A DNA stretch of 50,923 bases from Candidatus Nitrotoga sp. CP45 (GTDB taxonomy: Bacteria; Pseudomonadota; Gammaproteobacteria; Burkholderiales; Gallionellaceae), in contig QFXJ01000037.1 of the NCBI GenBank assembly GCA_003402375.1, positions 1 to 50,923 of the forward strand, read 5' to 3'. A program made the translations under genes and the position numbers. The notes beneath the pieces are model-generated. The model saw only the letters and a program-made list of their open reading frames with translations. It was not told the DNA's origin and ran no database searches. This document shows, piece by piece, positions 28,901 through 38,131 of this stretch (its first letter is position 1; each line of letters begins with the position of its first letter).

Positions 28901-30328
28901 ATGGGTAAGATTACCGGATTCATGGAATTCCGCCGTTTAAGCGAGCACAGCTTGCCGGTCGCGGAACGCCTGAAAAACTATCAGGAATTCATACCGCGTC
29001 TGACCGACCCGCAGGCTTCCGTGCAGGGTTCGCGCTGCATGGACTGTGGTATTCCATTTTGTACGACTGGTTGTCCGGTTAATAATATCATCCCGGACTG
29101 GAATGATTTGGTTTACCGCGGCAACTGGAGGCAGGCGCTGGATGTACTGCATTCGACTAACAACTTTCCAGAATTCACCGGACGAATTTGTCCTGCACCG
29201 TGTGAGGCGGCCTGCACATTGACCATTAATGACGATGCGGTAGGCATAAAATCAATCGAACATGCCATCATCGATAAAGGCTGGGAAGAAGGCTGGGTGA
29301 AGCCGCAATCAGCACAAACCAAGACCGGCAAAAAAATTGCCGTGGTTGGCTCTGGTCCGGCTGGCTTAGCTTGTGCACAACAATTAGCTCGTGTCGGGCA
29401 TGACGTGGTGGTATTCGAGAAAAATGATCGAATTGGTGGCCTTTTGCGTTATGGTATTCCCGACTTCAAACTCGAAAAATCGCACATCGATCGTCGCATT
29501 GAACAGATGCGCGCCGAGGGTGTGGAATTCCGCGTCAATCAACATATCGGCGTACAGGTGTCGGCACAAAAATTGAAGGACGAATTCGACGCCGTGATAT
29601 TAACGGGTGGTGCTGAACAACCACGCGACTTGCCAGTGCCAGGGCGTGAATTGCAGGGCGTACACTTCGCAATGGAATTTCTGCCGCAGCAGAACAAAAT
29701 CGTGGCGGGAGATATGGTACCCAATCAGATTAAAGCGACTGGCAAACATGTGGTGGTAATCGGCGGTGGCGACACGGGTTCTGACTGTGTCGGTACGTCC
29801 AACCGCCAAGGCGCGGCTTCGGTGACCCAGTTTGAGGTCATGCCGCGCCCGCCCGAACAGGAGAATAAACCGCTGATCTGGCCATACTGGCCAATGAAGC
29901 TACGCACTTCCAGCTCTCATGATGAAGGCTGTCAACGTGATTGGGCTGTGGCAACCAAGGAATTAAACGGCAACAATGGCAAGGTCGAAAAATTGCGTGC
30001 CGTGCGCGTCGAATGGAAAGACGGAAAGATGCAAGAAGTGCCGGGCAGCGAAATTGAAATGAAGGCCGATCTCGTGCTTTTGGCTATGGGCTTCGTCAGC
30101 CCGATGCAGCAGATCCTGGAAGCGTTTGGCGTTGAAAAAGATGGTCGCGGCAATGCCAAGGCTGTCACTGATGGAGCGGACTATTATCAGACATCGGTAG
30201 ATAAGGTTTTCGCTGCTGGCGATATGCGTCGCGGCCAGTCGCTAGTAGTATGGGCAATCCGCGAAGGCCGCCAGGCGGCACGTGCAGTAGATGAGTATTT
30301 AATGGGTAGTTCCAGTTTACCGCTCTAA
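28901..30328 (+). CDS. gltD: Glutamate synthase (NADPH) small subunit
   Basis: A 475-residue flavoprotein that takes electrons from NADPH and passes them to GltB. N-terminal 4Fe-4S cysteines are in [15 protein letters not shown] and [10 protein letters not shown]; the FAD fold is [15 protein letters not shown] followed by [15 protein letters not shown]; the NADPH fold is [14 protein letters not shown]; the C-terminal FAD site is [23 protein letters not shown] follows the gltB TAA with no gap, and GGAGG in the gltB tail serves as ribosome site. Confidence 0.98.
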   Translation: MGKITGFMEFRRLSEHSLPVAERLKNYQEFIPRLTDPQASVQGSRCMDCGIPFCTTGCPVNNIIPDWNDLVYRGNWRQALDVLHSTNNFPEFTGRICPAPCEAACTLTINDDAVGIKSIEHAIIDKGWEEGWVKPQSAQTKTGKKIAVVGSGPAGLACAQQLARVGHDVVVFEKNDRIGGLLRYGIPDFKLEKSHIDRRIEQMRAEGVEFRVNQHIGVQVSAQKLKDEFDAVILTGGAEQPRDLPVPGRELQGVHFAMEFLPQQNKIVAGDMVPNQIKATGKHVVVIGGGDTGSDCVGTSNRQGAASVTQFEVMPRPPEQENKPLIWPYWPMKLRTSSSHDEGCQRDWAVATKELNGNNGKVEKLRAVRVEWKDGKMQEVPGSEIEMKADLVLLAMGFVSPMQQILEAFGVEKDGRGNAKAVTDGADYYQTSVDKVFAAGDMRRGQSLVVWAIREGRQAARAVDEYLMGSSSLPL

Positions 30329-30723
30329 ATTGAGTTGTCCCTATCAGGCGCTGAACGACGGGTTGCATGCAATCAGCAAGCTGCGCTGACTTCTCTCTAA
30401 ATAACAGCCATTCCGGGGGATCCTACTCGGTACGCTCAGAGTAATTGGGTGCTATGGAACATATAAATTGCCTTCACTGCACTCGCGCCTGGGCACCCAA
30501 AAACTCCTCTGCCTCTATGGCAGATGATGCACAATAAAATACCGCAGGGCATCTCTTCATTTCAAGATATTGATGCTTGAAGACGGTATTATCTTCCTGG
30601 TTTTTTGCATTTATCTGCTTCACCGATAACCAAGTTACCTAGCTAATCTCTCTGATAAGGGGAGTTTGAGAGGTCAGAGGTAAAGCTGTTTAAATTTAGT
30701 CAATATAAATTAAAGAGAACAAC
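30329..30723. other. 395-base gap between gltD and hemE
   Basis: No gene is seen. It holds a palindrome TTGCATGCAA (30363-30372) next to a small stem TCAGC/GCTGA (30373-30389) that could help end gltBD transcripts, a stem CTGCC/GGCAG (30509-30523), and in the hemE leader two overlapping alternative stems, CTCTC/GAGAG (30648-30673) and CTCTGA/TCAGAG (30650-30680). The last 40 bases are AT-rich and probably include the hemE promoter. Confidence 0.4.
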
Positions 30724-31788
30724 ATGAATTTCAAATTAAAAAATGACACCTTCCTGCGTGCTTTGCTACGTCAACCGACTGACTATACCCCCGTGTGGAT
30801 GATGCGCCAGGCCGGGCGCTATCTGCCGGAATATTGTGCCACGCGTAAGCGTGCCGGCAGTTTTTTGGAATTATGTAAAAGCCCTGACATGGCGACGGAA
30901 GTTACATTGCAACCGCTGGATCGATTCCCTCTGGATGCTGCGATTCTGTTTTCCGACATTCTCACCATACCGGATGCGATGGGCCTTGGATTGTATTTCT
31001 CCGAAGGAGAGGGACCCAAGTTTGAACGGCCCTTGCGCGACGAGGCTGCTATCAAAGCGTTAAGGGTACCAGACATCAACAAAGATCTGCGTTACGTCAC
31101 CGATGCCGTGTCGCAAATTCGCAAGGCGCTGAATGGTAGCGTGCCATTAATTGGTTTTTCTGGCAGCCCATGGACGTTATCTTGTTACATGGTAGAAGGC
31201 GGTGGCAGCGACGATTATGCACGTGTAAAAACCTTGATGTATAAAGAACCCAAGCTGATGCACCACATTCTGGCAGTCACTGCGCAAGCGGTAACGCAGT
31301 ATCTTAACGCCCAGATTGAAGCAGGGGCGCAGACCGTGATGATTTTTGATTCCTGGGGTGGCGTGCTTTCACATGCTGCTTACTACGAATTTTCACTGCC
31401 TTACTTGCAGCAAATCGTGCAGGGGCTGAAGCGCGAACATGACGGCGTTAAAATTCCAGTGATTGTATTTACCAAGGGCGGGGGCTTGTGGCTGGATAGC
31501 ATCGCCGATATTGGCTGCGATGCGGTGGGCTTGGACTGGACCATGGACATTGGTGTAGCGCGACAAAAAGTGGGCCATAAGGTTGCACTGCAAGGTAATT
31601 TGGATCCAGCCGTGCTGTTTGCTACGCCGGAAGTTATCCGTGCCGAAACGGAACGCGTACTGGCTAGTTATGGCTATGGCAGCGGTCATGTATTTAATCT
31701 GGGACATGGTATTTCTCAATTCACCAACCCTGACCATGCTACGGTGTTGGTACAAGCAGTTCATGAGTTAAGCCGAAAATATCACTAA
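30724..31788 (+). CDS. hemE: Uroporphyrinogen decarboxylase
   Basis: A 354-residue enzyme that converts uroporphyrinogen III to coproporphyrinogen III in haem synthesis. Substrate-binding signatures [15 protein letters not shown] (start), the Asp-containing [33 protein letters not shown] and the C-terminal [15 protein letters not shown] are all present. ATG has AAAGAGA upstream. It is followed by the DnaA-box gap and priA. Confidence 0.98.
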   Translation: MNFKLKNDTFLRALLRQPTDYTPVWMMRQAGRYLPEYCATRKRAGSFLELCKSPDMATEVTLQPLDRFPLDAAILFSDILTIPDAMGLGLYFSEGEGPKFERPLRDEAAIKALRVPDINKDLRYVTDAVSQIRKALNGSVPLIGFSGSPWTLSCYMVEGGGSDDYARVKTLMYKEPKLMHHILAVTAQAVTQYLNAQIEAGAQTVMIFDSWGGVLSHAAYYEFSLPYLQQIVQGLKREHDGVKIPVIVFTKGGGLWLDSIADIGCDAVGLDWTMDIGVARQKVGHKVALQGNLDPAVLFATPEVIRAETERVLASYGYGSGHVFNLGHGISQFTNPDHATVLVQAVHELSRKYH

Positions 31789-31810
31789 AAATGTTTGATA
31801 TTTCGTCTGG

Positions 31811-32009
31811 TTATACACAAATCGCGCAGCTATCCGTGATGAGGATAATTTTTATTATGGTATTAGAACGTTAAATTTAACTAACTGTTTTTATGTGTAA
31901 AAAATTCTGCCTATGAAATGAGCGGCTGAACAAAACTGTATATATCATTAGTAGTTAGCCTAGTTATATTGGAATTATCCACATTGTTATCCACAGCTTA
32001 TGTGGACAA
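31811..32009. promoter_or_regulatory. Cluster of DnaA boxes in AT-rich DNA between hemE and priA
   Basis: Five 9-mers resemble the DnaA box TTWTNCACA: TTATACACA at 31811-31819 (+), TTTTACACA at 31894-31902 (-), TTATCCACA at 31975-31983 (+), TTATCCACA at 31987-31995 (+), and TTGTCCACA at 32001-32009 (-, one mismatch). The two perfect consensus boxes are 12 bases apart, start to start. The sequence between about 31845 and 31975 is strongly AT-rich, like a DNA-unwinding element. It may be a replication origin, a DnaA-binding reservoir, or DnaA control of priA. The gap 31789-32079 holds no gene. Confidence 0.7.
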
Positions 32010-32079
32010 TAAAAAATACTCAATTAAGTCAGGTGGCTTAGCTCGCTATGATAGAAATTGCTGGAGCAAATTTTATTAA

Positions 32080-34257
32080 ATGACAATTGTTCGCGTCGCG
32101 CTCGATGTGCCATTGTCAACACTATTTGACTATTCATTAGACAGCAGCATCGAGATCGTCCCGGGAGCCCGCGTATTGGTTCCATTTGGACGCAAAGAAA
32201 TGGCAGGCGTCGTGATGGAATGTGCAATGGATTCTGCCCTTTCTGCGGAACGTATCAAGCCCATTTTGCAAGTGCTGGGGGATATCCCGCCCCTGTCCGA
32301 TGAACTGCTTGTTTTGCTGCGTTTCTGCAGCGACTATTACCACTATCCCCTTGGTGTTACTGTACTGTCCGCCTTGCCAGCACGTTTGCGTACCAGCCAG
32401 TTGGTCACGCTCAAGGAAGCGATGCAATACAGACTAAGCGTTAGCGGCCATGCGCTCGATTTGAGCCTGTTATCCAAGCGCAAGGTGGTGCAGCGCCGCA
32501 TCCTGGCAGCCTTAAAGTTGAATGCATTAACTGCCGCGCAAGTGCGCGCGCTATCACCAAGCGCAGCATCTGCACTTAAAGCATTGTCACATGCGGGATG
32601 GGTTGAGACGTGTGCAGTGCCTGCGGTTTCCAGCACATTTACATTCAACAATACTCATACGTTGACCTTGGAGCAGCAGCAAGCAGTTGACGCAATTACC
32701 AAAGCATCATGCTTTGGCTGTTTCCTGCTGCACGGTGTTACTGGCAGCGGTAAGACCGAGATTTATGTACATTTGATGAGCCGGATATTACAGCAGGGAG
32801 GGCAAGTGTTGCTGCTGGTGCCGGAAATCAATCTTACGCCTCAGCTGGAAAATTATTTTCGAAGTCGCTTACCGGATGTTGAGCTGGTCAGTCTGCATAG
32901 TGGCCTAAGTGATGGTGAACGCATGCAGAACTGGCTGCGTGCGCAGTCTGGCCGGGCGCGGATCATACTGGGTACGCGTTTGGCAGTGTTCACGCCGCTG
33001 CCACAACTGGCACTGTTGATTGTGGATGAGGAACATGACGCTTCGTTCAAGCAGCAGGATGGTTTACGTTACTCGGCGCGAGATGTGGCAATCTTTCGTG
33101 CTAGCCAGCGTGGCGTACCGATTGTATTAGGATCCGCAACCCCTTCACTGGAAAGCTATTACAACGCGCAAAGCGGGCGCTACCAAATGTTGCGCCTGAC
33201 CCAGCGCGCGGCGGCACAGGCGCGGTTGCCGACGGTAAGCTGTATAAACATCAGCAATATAGTTATGCAACACGGCCTTAGTGAGCCGCTTCTCAAGGCA
33301 CTGGCCGAGCGGTTACAGCGCGGAGAACAGAGCCTGATATTCATTAATCGGCGCGGTTATGCACCCGTGTTGATGTGCGGCGCTTGCGGCTGGCTGTCTG
33401 GTTGTTCAAATTGCGCGGGTAAGTTGGTGCTGCATCTTAAAGATCGCCGCCTGCGCTGTCACCATTGTGGCCATCAGGAGCGTGTGCCGCATGCCTGTCC
33501 GTCATGCGGCAACGCCGACCTGCAACCGATTGGCATTGGCACGCAGCGGGTGGAGAGTGCGTTACAGGAACATTTCCCCAAGGCGCGCATCCTGCGCGTG
33601 GACCGTGACAGCACGCGTAATAAAGGAACATGGCAAGCCATGCGTCAGCAAATTCAGGATGACGCGGTAGATATTCTGGTTGGTACACAAGTGCTGGCGA
33701 AGGGACATGACTTCCCCAACCTGACGCTGGTGGGTGTGCTTAACCCGGATGGCGCGTTATACAGTAGTAATTTTAGAGCATCAGAAAAGTTGTTTGCCCA
33801 ACTCGTCCAAGTAGCAGGGCGCGCGGGCCGTGCCGACAAGCTGGGCGAAGTGCTGATCCAGACCGCATTTCCTGATCATCCATTGTTCCGTGCGTTGCAG
33901 GAACATGATTACGATACGTGGGCAAAAACCCTGCTCGCAGAACGCCAATCCGCCGGTTTTCCGCCATTCATGTATCAGGTGATGCTGCGTGCTGAAGCTA
34001 AGAATGAGACCCACATGTATACTTTCTTGCAACAAGCACGCGACGCTGCAATTGAACTCGCCATGCCAGTTGACATTTACGGTGTGGTTCCTGCGGCCAT
34101 GCCGCGTCGCGCTAACCATTTTTTAGCGCAATTGCTGGTGCAAAGCGAAGCGCGAAAACCCTTGCAGCAATTCTTGCGCGAGTGGCGTCCCATACTGGAT
34201 GCGCTACCAGCCCAAAAATTACGCTGGTCGCTGGACATTGACCCGATTGATTTCTAG
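32080..34257 (+). CDS. priA: Primosomal protein N' (replication restart helicase PriA)
   Basis: A 725-residue DEXH helicase that reloads the replisome at collapsed forks. The N-terminal 3'-DNA-binding domain starts VRVALDVPLSTLFDY; Walker A is LHGVTGSGKTEIY; Walker B is LLIVDEEHDASFKQQDG; motif III is GSATPSLES; the zinc region has paired cysteines CGACGWLSGCSNC and CHHCGH...CPSCGN; motifs V-VI are GTQVLAKGHDFPNLTLV and QVAGRAGR. No strong ribosome site precedes ATG at 32080 (GGAG is about 15 bases away). The DnaA-box cluster directly upstream may bear on its regulation. Confidence 0.97.
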   Translation: MTIVRVALDVPLSTLFDYSLDSSIEIVPGARVLVPFGRKEMAGVVMECAMDSALSAERIKPILQVLGDIPPLSDELLVLLRFCSDYYHYPLGVTVLSALPARLRTSQLVTLKEAMQYRLSVSGHALDLSLLSKRKVVQRRILAALKLNALTAAQVRALSPSAASALKALSHAGWVETCAVPAVSSTFTFNNTHTLTLEQQQAVDAITKASCFGCFLLHGVTGSGKTEIYVHLMSRILQQGGQVLLLVPEINLTPQLENYFRSRLPDVELVSLHSGLSDGERMQNWLRAQSGRARIILGTRLAVFTPLPQLALLIVDEEHDASFKQQDGLRYSARDVAIFRASQRGVPIVLGSATPSLESYYNAQSGRYQMLRLTQRAAAQARLPTVSCINISNIVMQHGLSEPLLKALAERLQRGEQSLIFINRRGYAPVLMCGACGWLSGCSNCAGKLVLHLKDRRLRCHHCGHQERVPHACPSCGNADLQPIGIGTQRVESALQEHFPKARILRVDRDSTRNKGTWQAMRQQIQDDAVDILVGTQVLAKGHDFPNLTLVGVLNPDGALYSSNFRASEKLFAQLVQVAGRAGRADKLGEVLIQTAFPDHPLFRALQEHDYDTWAKTLLAERQSAGFPPFMYQVMLRAEAKNETHMYTFLQQARDAAIELAMPVDIYGVVPAAMPRRANHFLAQLLVQSEARKPLQQFLREWRPILDALPAQKLRWSLDIDPIDF

Positions 34258-34304
34258 ATCATCTGACTCAATTGTGAAATAAGAAATTTCAAGGAAATAT
34301 TTAT

Positions 34305-35702
34305 ATGCTTCCAGATTTGATGAATTTACTAAGTAACGTAGTCGGCACCGAGTACGTGCTGAGCGGCGAAACTGCAGCGCCTTATTGTACCGACTGGCGC
34401 GGGCGCTATAGCGGCCAAGCGCTGGCTGTGGTGTTGCCTGGCGATACGCAACAAGTTGCTGCGGTGGTCGCGCTGTGTGCCGAGCACCGCATCGCCATTG
34501 TCCCTCAGGGCGGCAACACCAGTTTAAGCGGGGGGTCAGTACCGTTGCCGCAAGGCCAACAGATCGTGATTAACCTGTCGCGCATGAATCAAATTCATGC
34601 GCTGGATACCACTAACTATACAGTAACCGTGGAAGCAGGCTGCACCTTGGCCGCGGTACGAGAGGCGGCAGAGCAGGCTAACCGTTTGTTTCCGCTCGGC
34701 CTCACCGCCATCGAGGCACAATGCGAAATCGGCGGCAACATTTCCACTAATGCCGGCGGCATCGGCGTGTTACGCTATGGCAACATGCGTGACCTCGTGC
34801 TTGGACTAGAAGTCGTATTGCCAGATGGCCGCATCTGGGATGGATTACGCAGTTTGCGCAAGGACAACACCGGCTATGATTTGAAACACTTATTCATCGG
34901 CGCAGAAGGCACGCTGGGCATCATCACGGCCGCTGTGCTGAAGCTTTTTCCGCGTCCGCAATCGGTGGTAACCGCCTGTGTGGCAGTGTGCGATCCGGCG
35001 GTGGCGGTAAAGCTGCTCGCCCATTTGCGTGCTAATTGCGGCGACAAAATAAGCGCTTTCGAGATCATTTCGAGGTCATGCTTGGATCTCGTGTTAGCGC
35101 ATATCCCCGATACGGTTGAGCCATTTGTTACGCGTTATGAATGGATCGTGCTGATCGAGCTGTCGGATGTGCTGCAAGCGCCCCTGGATGCACCTTTGCT
35201 CAATGCGCTGCAAGCGTTCGGTGCTGGCATACTCGAGTTCGCCGTAGATTCAAAAAATGATGCCGTAAGCTGGTGGAATTTGCGCAAAAATATCAGCGAA
35301 GCGCAGAAACGCGAGGGCATTAGCATCAAGCATGATGTCGCCGTGCCGATCAGTCATGTGGCAGAATTTATTGCCCAAGCGAATGCTGCCCTACGTGCCG
35401 CATTCAATGGTCTGCGCATTGTTGCTTTTGGCCATATCGGCGATGGCAACATCCATTACAACATCTCAATGCTGGATTCTGCGCAAAACCCGGCCTTCAT
35501 TGCGCAAAGCCAACAGGTCAACAGCATCGTGTACGACATCGTGCATGGACTAAACGGCAGTATCAGCGCCGAGCATGGGTTGGGGCAAATTAAGCGCAAC
35601 GAGATACGTCATTACAAAAGTGCGCTGGAGTTGGAGTTGATGCGCAGCATCAAGCACACGCTCGACCCAAATAATTTAATGAATCCCGGGAAGGTAATGT
35701 AG
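34305..35702 (+). CDS. FAD-binding oxidoreductase, GlcD / D-2-hydroxyglutarate dehydrogenase-like
   Basis: A 465-residue flavoenzyme of the VAO/PCMH fold. The FAD-binding_4 domain shows VVPQGGNTSLSGGSVP-type residues (IAIVPQGGNTSLSGG), CEIGGNISTNAGG and FIGAEGTLGIIT; the C-terminal FAD-oxidase domain has FGHIGDGNIHYNIS and SAEHGLGQIKRNEI, whose His residues usually bind metal and substrate. Such enzymes oxidise D-2-hydroxy acids (lactate, glycolate, 2-hydroxyglutarate) and pass electrons to quinone or an electron-transfer flavoprotein. The substrate cannot be told. ATG has AAGGAAA upstream. It lacks the GlcE and GlcF partners here. Confidence 0.92.
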   Translation: MLPDLMNLLSNVVGTEYVLSGETAAPYCTDWRGRYSGQALAVVLPGDTQQVAAVVALCAEHRIAIVPQGGNTSLSGGSVPLPQGQQIVINLSRMNQIHALDTTNYTVTVEAGCTLAAVREAAEQANRLFPLGLTAIEAQCEIGGNISTNAGGIGVLRYGNMRDLVLGLEVVLPDGRIWDGLRSLRKDNTGYDLKHLFIGAEGTLGIITAAVLKLFPRPQSVVTACVAVCDPAVAVKLLAHLRANCGDKISAFEIISRSCLDLVLAHIPDTVEPFVTRYEWIVLIELSDVLQAPLDAPLLNALQAFGAGILEFAVDSKNDAVSWWNLRKNISEAQKREGISIKHDVAVPISHVAEFIAQANAALRAAFNGLRIVAFGHIGDGNIHYNISMLDSAQNPAFIAQSQQVNSIVYDIVHGLNGSISAEHGLGQIKRNEIRHYKSALELELMRSIKHTLDPNNLMNPGKVM

Positions 35703-35987
35703 GGCGTGCTCATTGAGATATGTTACGGGTGGTCCCGGTTATTTGTGCATTGAGAATTAGAATGTTACGGTTTGAACGTTGCGGCTGCACTGTTTGTTAC
35801 GGTACTTTGTCCCTGTTCCCATGACAGGCGGGGTTTTTTCAAGTTAAGGCAGATCGGAAAGTTTCCATTGCAATAAACGCCGCACTTTAAGACTTCCCAC
35901 CAGTGAAAAGAAGCATCGGTATAGTGTGGTTCGACGAAGCTGATCGTTCGTTCCCTGAGCGCGCCGTTTATAAAGCACTCGGGTTAA
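35703..35987. other. Non-coding part of the 341-base gap before the BON gene
   Basis: No gene is seen between the FAD oxidoreductase and the BON gene (35703-36043). The octamer TGTTACGG occurs three times in direct orientation at 35721, 35763 and 35795, spaced 42 and 32 bases apart. A weak terminator and a large hairpin are listed separately. Confidence 0.5.
35812..35839 (+). terminator. Weak candidate terminator after the FAD oxidoreductase
   Basis: Stem CCTGT/ACAGG with a 7-base loop, then CGGGG and six T. The T run starts five bases after the stem and the stem is short, so this is only a candidate. Confidence 0.35.
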
Positions 35988-36022
35988 TTATCGTAGCCAT
36001 CCCATTTGGATGACTACGATAA
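35988..36022. repeat. Long hairpin near the 3' end of the BON gene
   Basis: Arms TTATCGTAG-C-CATCC and GGATG-A-CTACGATAA pair over 14 bp with a single C-A mismatch and a 5-base loop CATTT. It lies 21 bases after the BON stop (minus strand). There is no T run on either side. It may protect or end the BON transcript, or be a dispersed element. Confidence 0.75.
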
Positions 36023-36043
36023 CAATAATCCCCCATGCCAGTT

Positions 36044-36355
36044 TTACTTAACCCGCATGTCATTTATGATTGATTTTACGCCTTTAACGTCACGAGCAAC
36101 TTCTTCCGCCCTATTAATATCGGACTGGGAACTCACAAAGCCGCTTAATTGAACGACCCCCTTGTATGTTTCGACATTTATTTCGGTAGCTTTCAGCGTA
36201 GGGTCATTAAAAACCGCCGCTTTAACCTTCGTTGTAATTACGCTATCATCCAAGTACTCACCTGTTCCTGCTGACCTTGTAGTAGATGCACAACCTAAAA
36301 TTGACATGAATACGATGGCAGTGAAAGTAATAAACAAATGTTTTAATTGTTTCAT
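36044..36355 (-). CDS. BON domain lipoprotein
   Basis: A 103-residue exported lipoprotein: basic start MKQLKH, hydrophobic core, lipobox ILGC with lipidated Cys22, then one BON domain (residues about 37-103, SVITTKVKAAVFNDP... to VKSIINDMRVK). BON domains bind phospholipid membranes; relatives such as OsmY and DolP support envelope integrity under stress. ATG has a good AGGAG nine bases upstream. It is divergent from the Crp/Fnr-type regulator with a shared 277-base gap, which suggests but does not prove that the regulator controls it. Confidence 0.9.
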   Translation of the reverse strand: MKQLKHLFITFTAIVFMSILGCASTTRSAGTGEYLDDSVITTKVKAAVFNDPTLKATEINVETYKGVVQLSGFVSSQSDINRAEEVARDVKGVKSIINDMRVK

Positions 36356-36577
36356 GGTGAATTCTCCTGATTATTTAAAGAAGTCGCCTCATTAGCCGCT
36401 TCTTTCGGTTGTGGGTGCTCCAAGCTGCTCGCGCAGACCCCCGACATACCCTTAGAAGCTTGTGGAGTGCTTGAAGCGGGTCTAACCCTGCACGTAGTCT
36501 ACTATCCAAGCGTGTACATGGTCTGTGCAGTATCATACCAACTTAAGCCAATAGTTTTAACTATGAATTTCGCCTAA

Positions 36578-36618
36578 TTATTTAATTAACGGAATATGCC
36601 TATAATATTTCAAATATT
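36578..36618 (+). promoter_or_regulatory. Candidate promoter and operator of the Crp/Fnr-type gene
   Basis: A consensus -10 TATAAT (36601-36606) has a weak -35 TTATTT 17 bases upstream. Overlapping the -10 and the expected start is a perfect inverted repeat AATATTT-C-AAATATT (36604-36618), well placed for autoregulation. This is inference from position and symmetry. Confidence 0.45.
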
Positions 36619-36632
36619 TTAATGAGTGGCTC

Positions 36633-37391
36633 ATGCCTATTACCCCTGCACAGACAACAAATCAAAATCATCTCCTCGTAGCTTTACAAACAGATGAATT
36701 TGAACGTTTGAAACCACATCTGGAATTGGTTCAGATGCCGCTCGGCAGCGTCCTCTATGAATCGGGTGATCGGTTACAACATGCCTGGTTCCCCACAACT
36801 GCCATCGTGTCTCTGCAATACATCATGGAAAATGGCGCTTCAACAGAAATTGCTGGGGTAGGCAATGGCGGCGTACTTGGTATTTCACTTTTTATGGGCA
36901 GTACAACTACACCTAGCCGGGCAATTGTGCAGACTGGTGGCTACGGTTACCGTATAAAAGCCGGAGCAGTGCTACAAGAATTCAATCGCGCTGCAGCGCT
37001 GCAGCGCTTATCACTACTTTATATTCAAGCGCTAATCACACAGATGACCATGACTGCTGTGTGCTACAGACACCATTCGATCGAACAGCAGCTTTGCCGC
37101 TGGTTGTTATTAACCGTCGATTGGCTGACCTCTAATGAGTTGACCATGACGCAGGAATTAATTGCCAGCATGCTTGGCGTTCGCCGCGAAGGCATTACGG
37201 AAGCTGCCGGAAATTTGAAAGATGCTGGTTTTATTGACTATCGCCGTGGGCACATTACAGTACTCGATCGGTCTGGACTGGAAACCCTCTCTTGCGAGTG
37301 TTATCAGGTGGTCAAGAAAGAGTATGATTGCTTGCTTTCAACGTACGCAAGCACCAAACACTCAAATTCTCAAGCGTACAAAAAAAAATGA
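36633..37391 (+). CDS. Crp/Fnr family transcriptional regulator
   Basis: A 252-residue protein: N-terminal cyclic-nucleotide-binding-like beta roll (residues about 20-120, with MPLGSVLYESGDRLQHAWFP and GNGGVLGISLFMG), a dimer helix, and a C-terminal HTH_Crp domain (LTMTQELIASMLGVRREGITEAAGNL, read in pieces). FNR-type iron-sulfur cysteines are absent from the N-terminus and the cAMP-binding Arg/Ser pattern is not obvious, so the effector is unknown. It is divergent from the BON lipoprotein gene. An inverted repeat overlaps its own -10 region. Confidence 0.9.
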   Translation: MPITPAQTTNQNHLLVALQTDEFERLKPHLELVQMPLGSVLYESGDRLQHAWFPTTAIVSLQYIMENGASTEIAGVGNGGVLGISLFMGSTTTPSRAIVQTGGYGYRIKAGAVLQEFNRAAALQRLSLLYIQALITQMTMTAVCYRHHSIEQQLCRWLLLTVDWLTSNELTMTQELIASMLGVRREGITEAAGNLKDAGFIDYRRGHITVLDRSGLETLSCECYQVVKKEYDCLLSTYASTKHSNSQAYKKK

Positions 37392-38131
37392 AATCCACCT
37401 GCGTCACTTTAATTCATCAGAATCCCAGTTCTTGAACCTCCAGAATATGCAAGGTACGATTCGACAGATTGCCAGATGTCTACCGCCCTCTTCATACTCT
37501 AAACGTGCTGCCAGCCAGCACAACGCACCTTAACAGCTCGCCCCTAACGACCAAGATTTTTCTCGATTACGTACAAACATCAACCAATTTAAGAAGACGA
37601 TAAGGCATAGGCGTTTTGCTCAGTGCTACATATGCCAGTTCTACGATCATGGTAAAAATATTGAATCACATGTTGAAGAGATAGAGTCCTATGTGCGTAA
37701 ACGCACAGAAAATAGGTGTCACCAATGATATTTTGCCACTGTAAGCATTCCTCATTAATTTGTATGCAGTGGGAAGGCAGTCCGCAATGAAAAGCACGGA
37801 TATGGTTCTGGATGCTGCTAAGTGGTGTAGACAAAATACTGGATTTTGATATGCACATATTTATTAGTGATTGCGTGTAAGTGGCAGAGAGCATTTTCAT
37901 ACATCTCGTTTAGTCATGTTAAAATGTTAAATTGTTTTTTTATTCGAATTTATTGTTAACTGAAACAATATGGAAACGCTTTAAAGTTTTTTAGTTAGTC
38001 GCCGTTACAAATTATGCCGAATAAAGTTCAACCATGCATGCCATAACGGTGTACCCCTCAAAATGAGATTGGGAATCCGGGGGGGATTTGCGTTGGTAAT
38101 TGTTGCTCAGTTTTCAAAGGTATTTTAAATT
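37392..38131. other. 740-base gap without a clear gene
   Basis: This is the longest stretch here without a supported gene. Two weak frames exist on the minus strand: 103 codons (37589-37900, Ser/Cys/His-rich, no ribosome site) and about 42 codons ending near 37404; neither resembles a family I know. Base composition falls to strongly AT-rich after about 37900. It may be a decayed gene region between the Crp/Fnr-type gene and the receiver-PAS gene. Confidence 0.4.

Noticed and set aside
37222-37533. 103-codon frame overlapping the Crp/Fnr-type gene
   Set aside because: It is out of frame with the well-supported HTH domain for half its length; the remainder shows no motif.
37589-37900. 103-codon frame, minus strand
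   Set aside because: No ribosome site, unusual Ser/Cys/His-rich composition, and no family resemblance; mentioned only within the gap entry.
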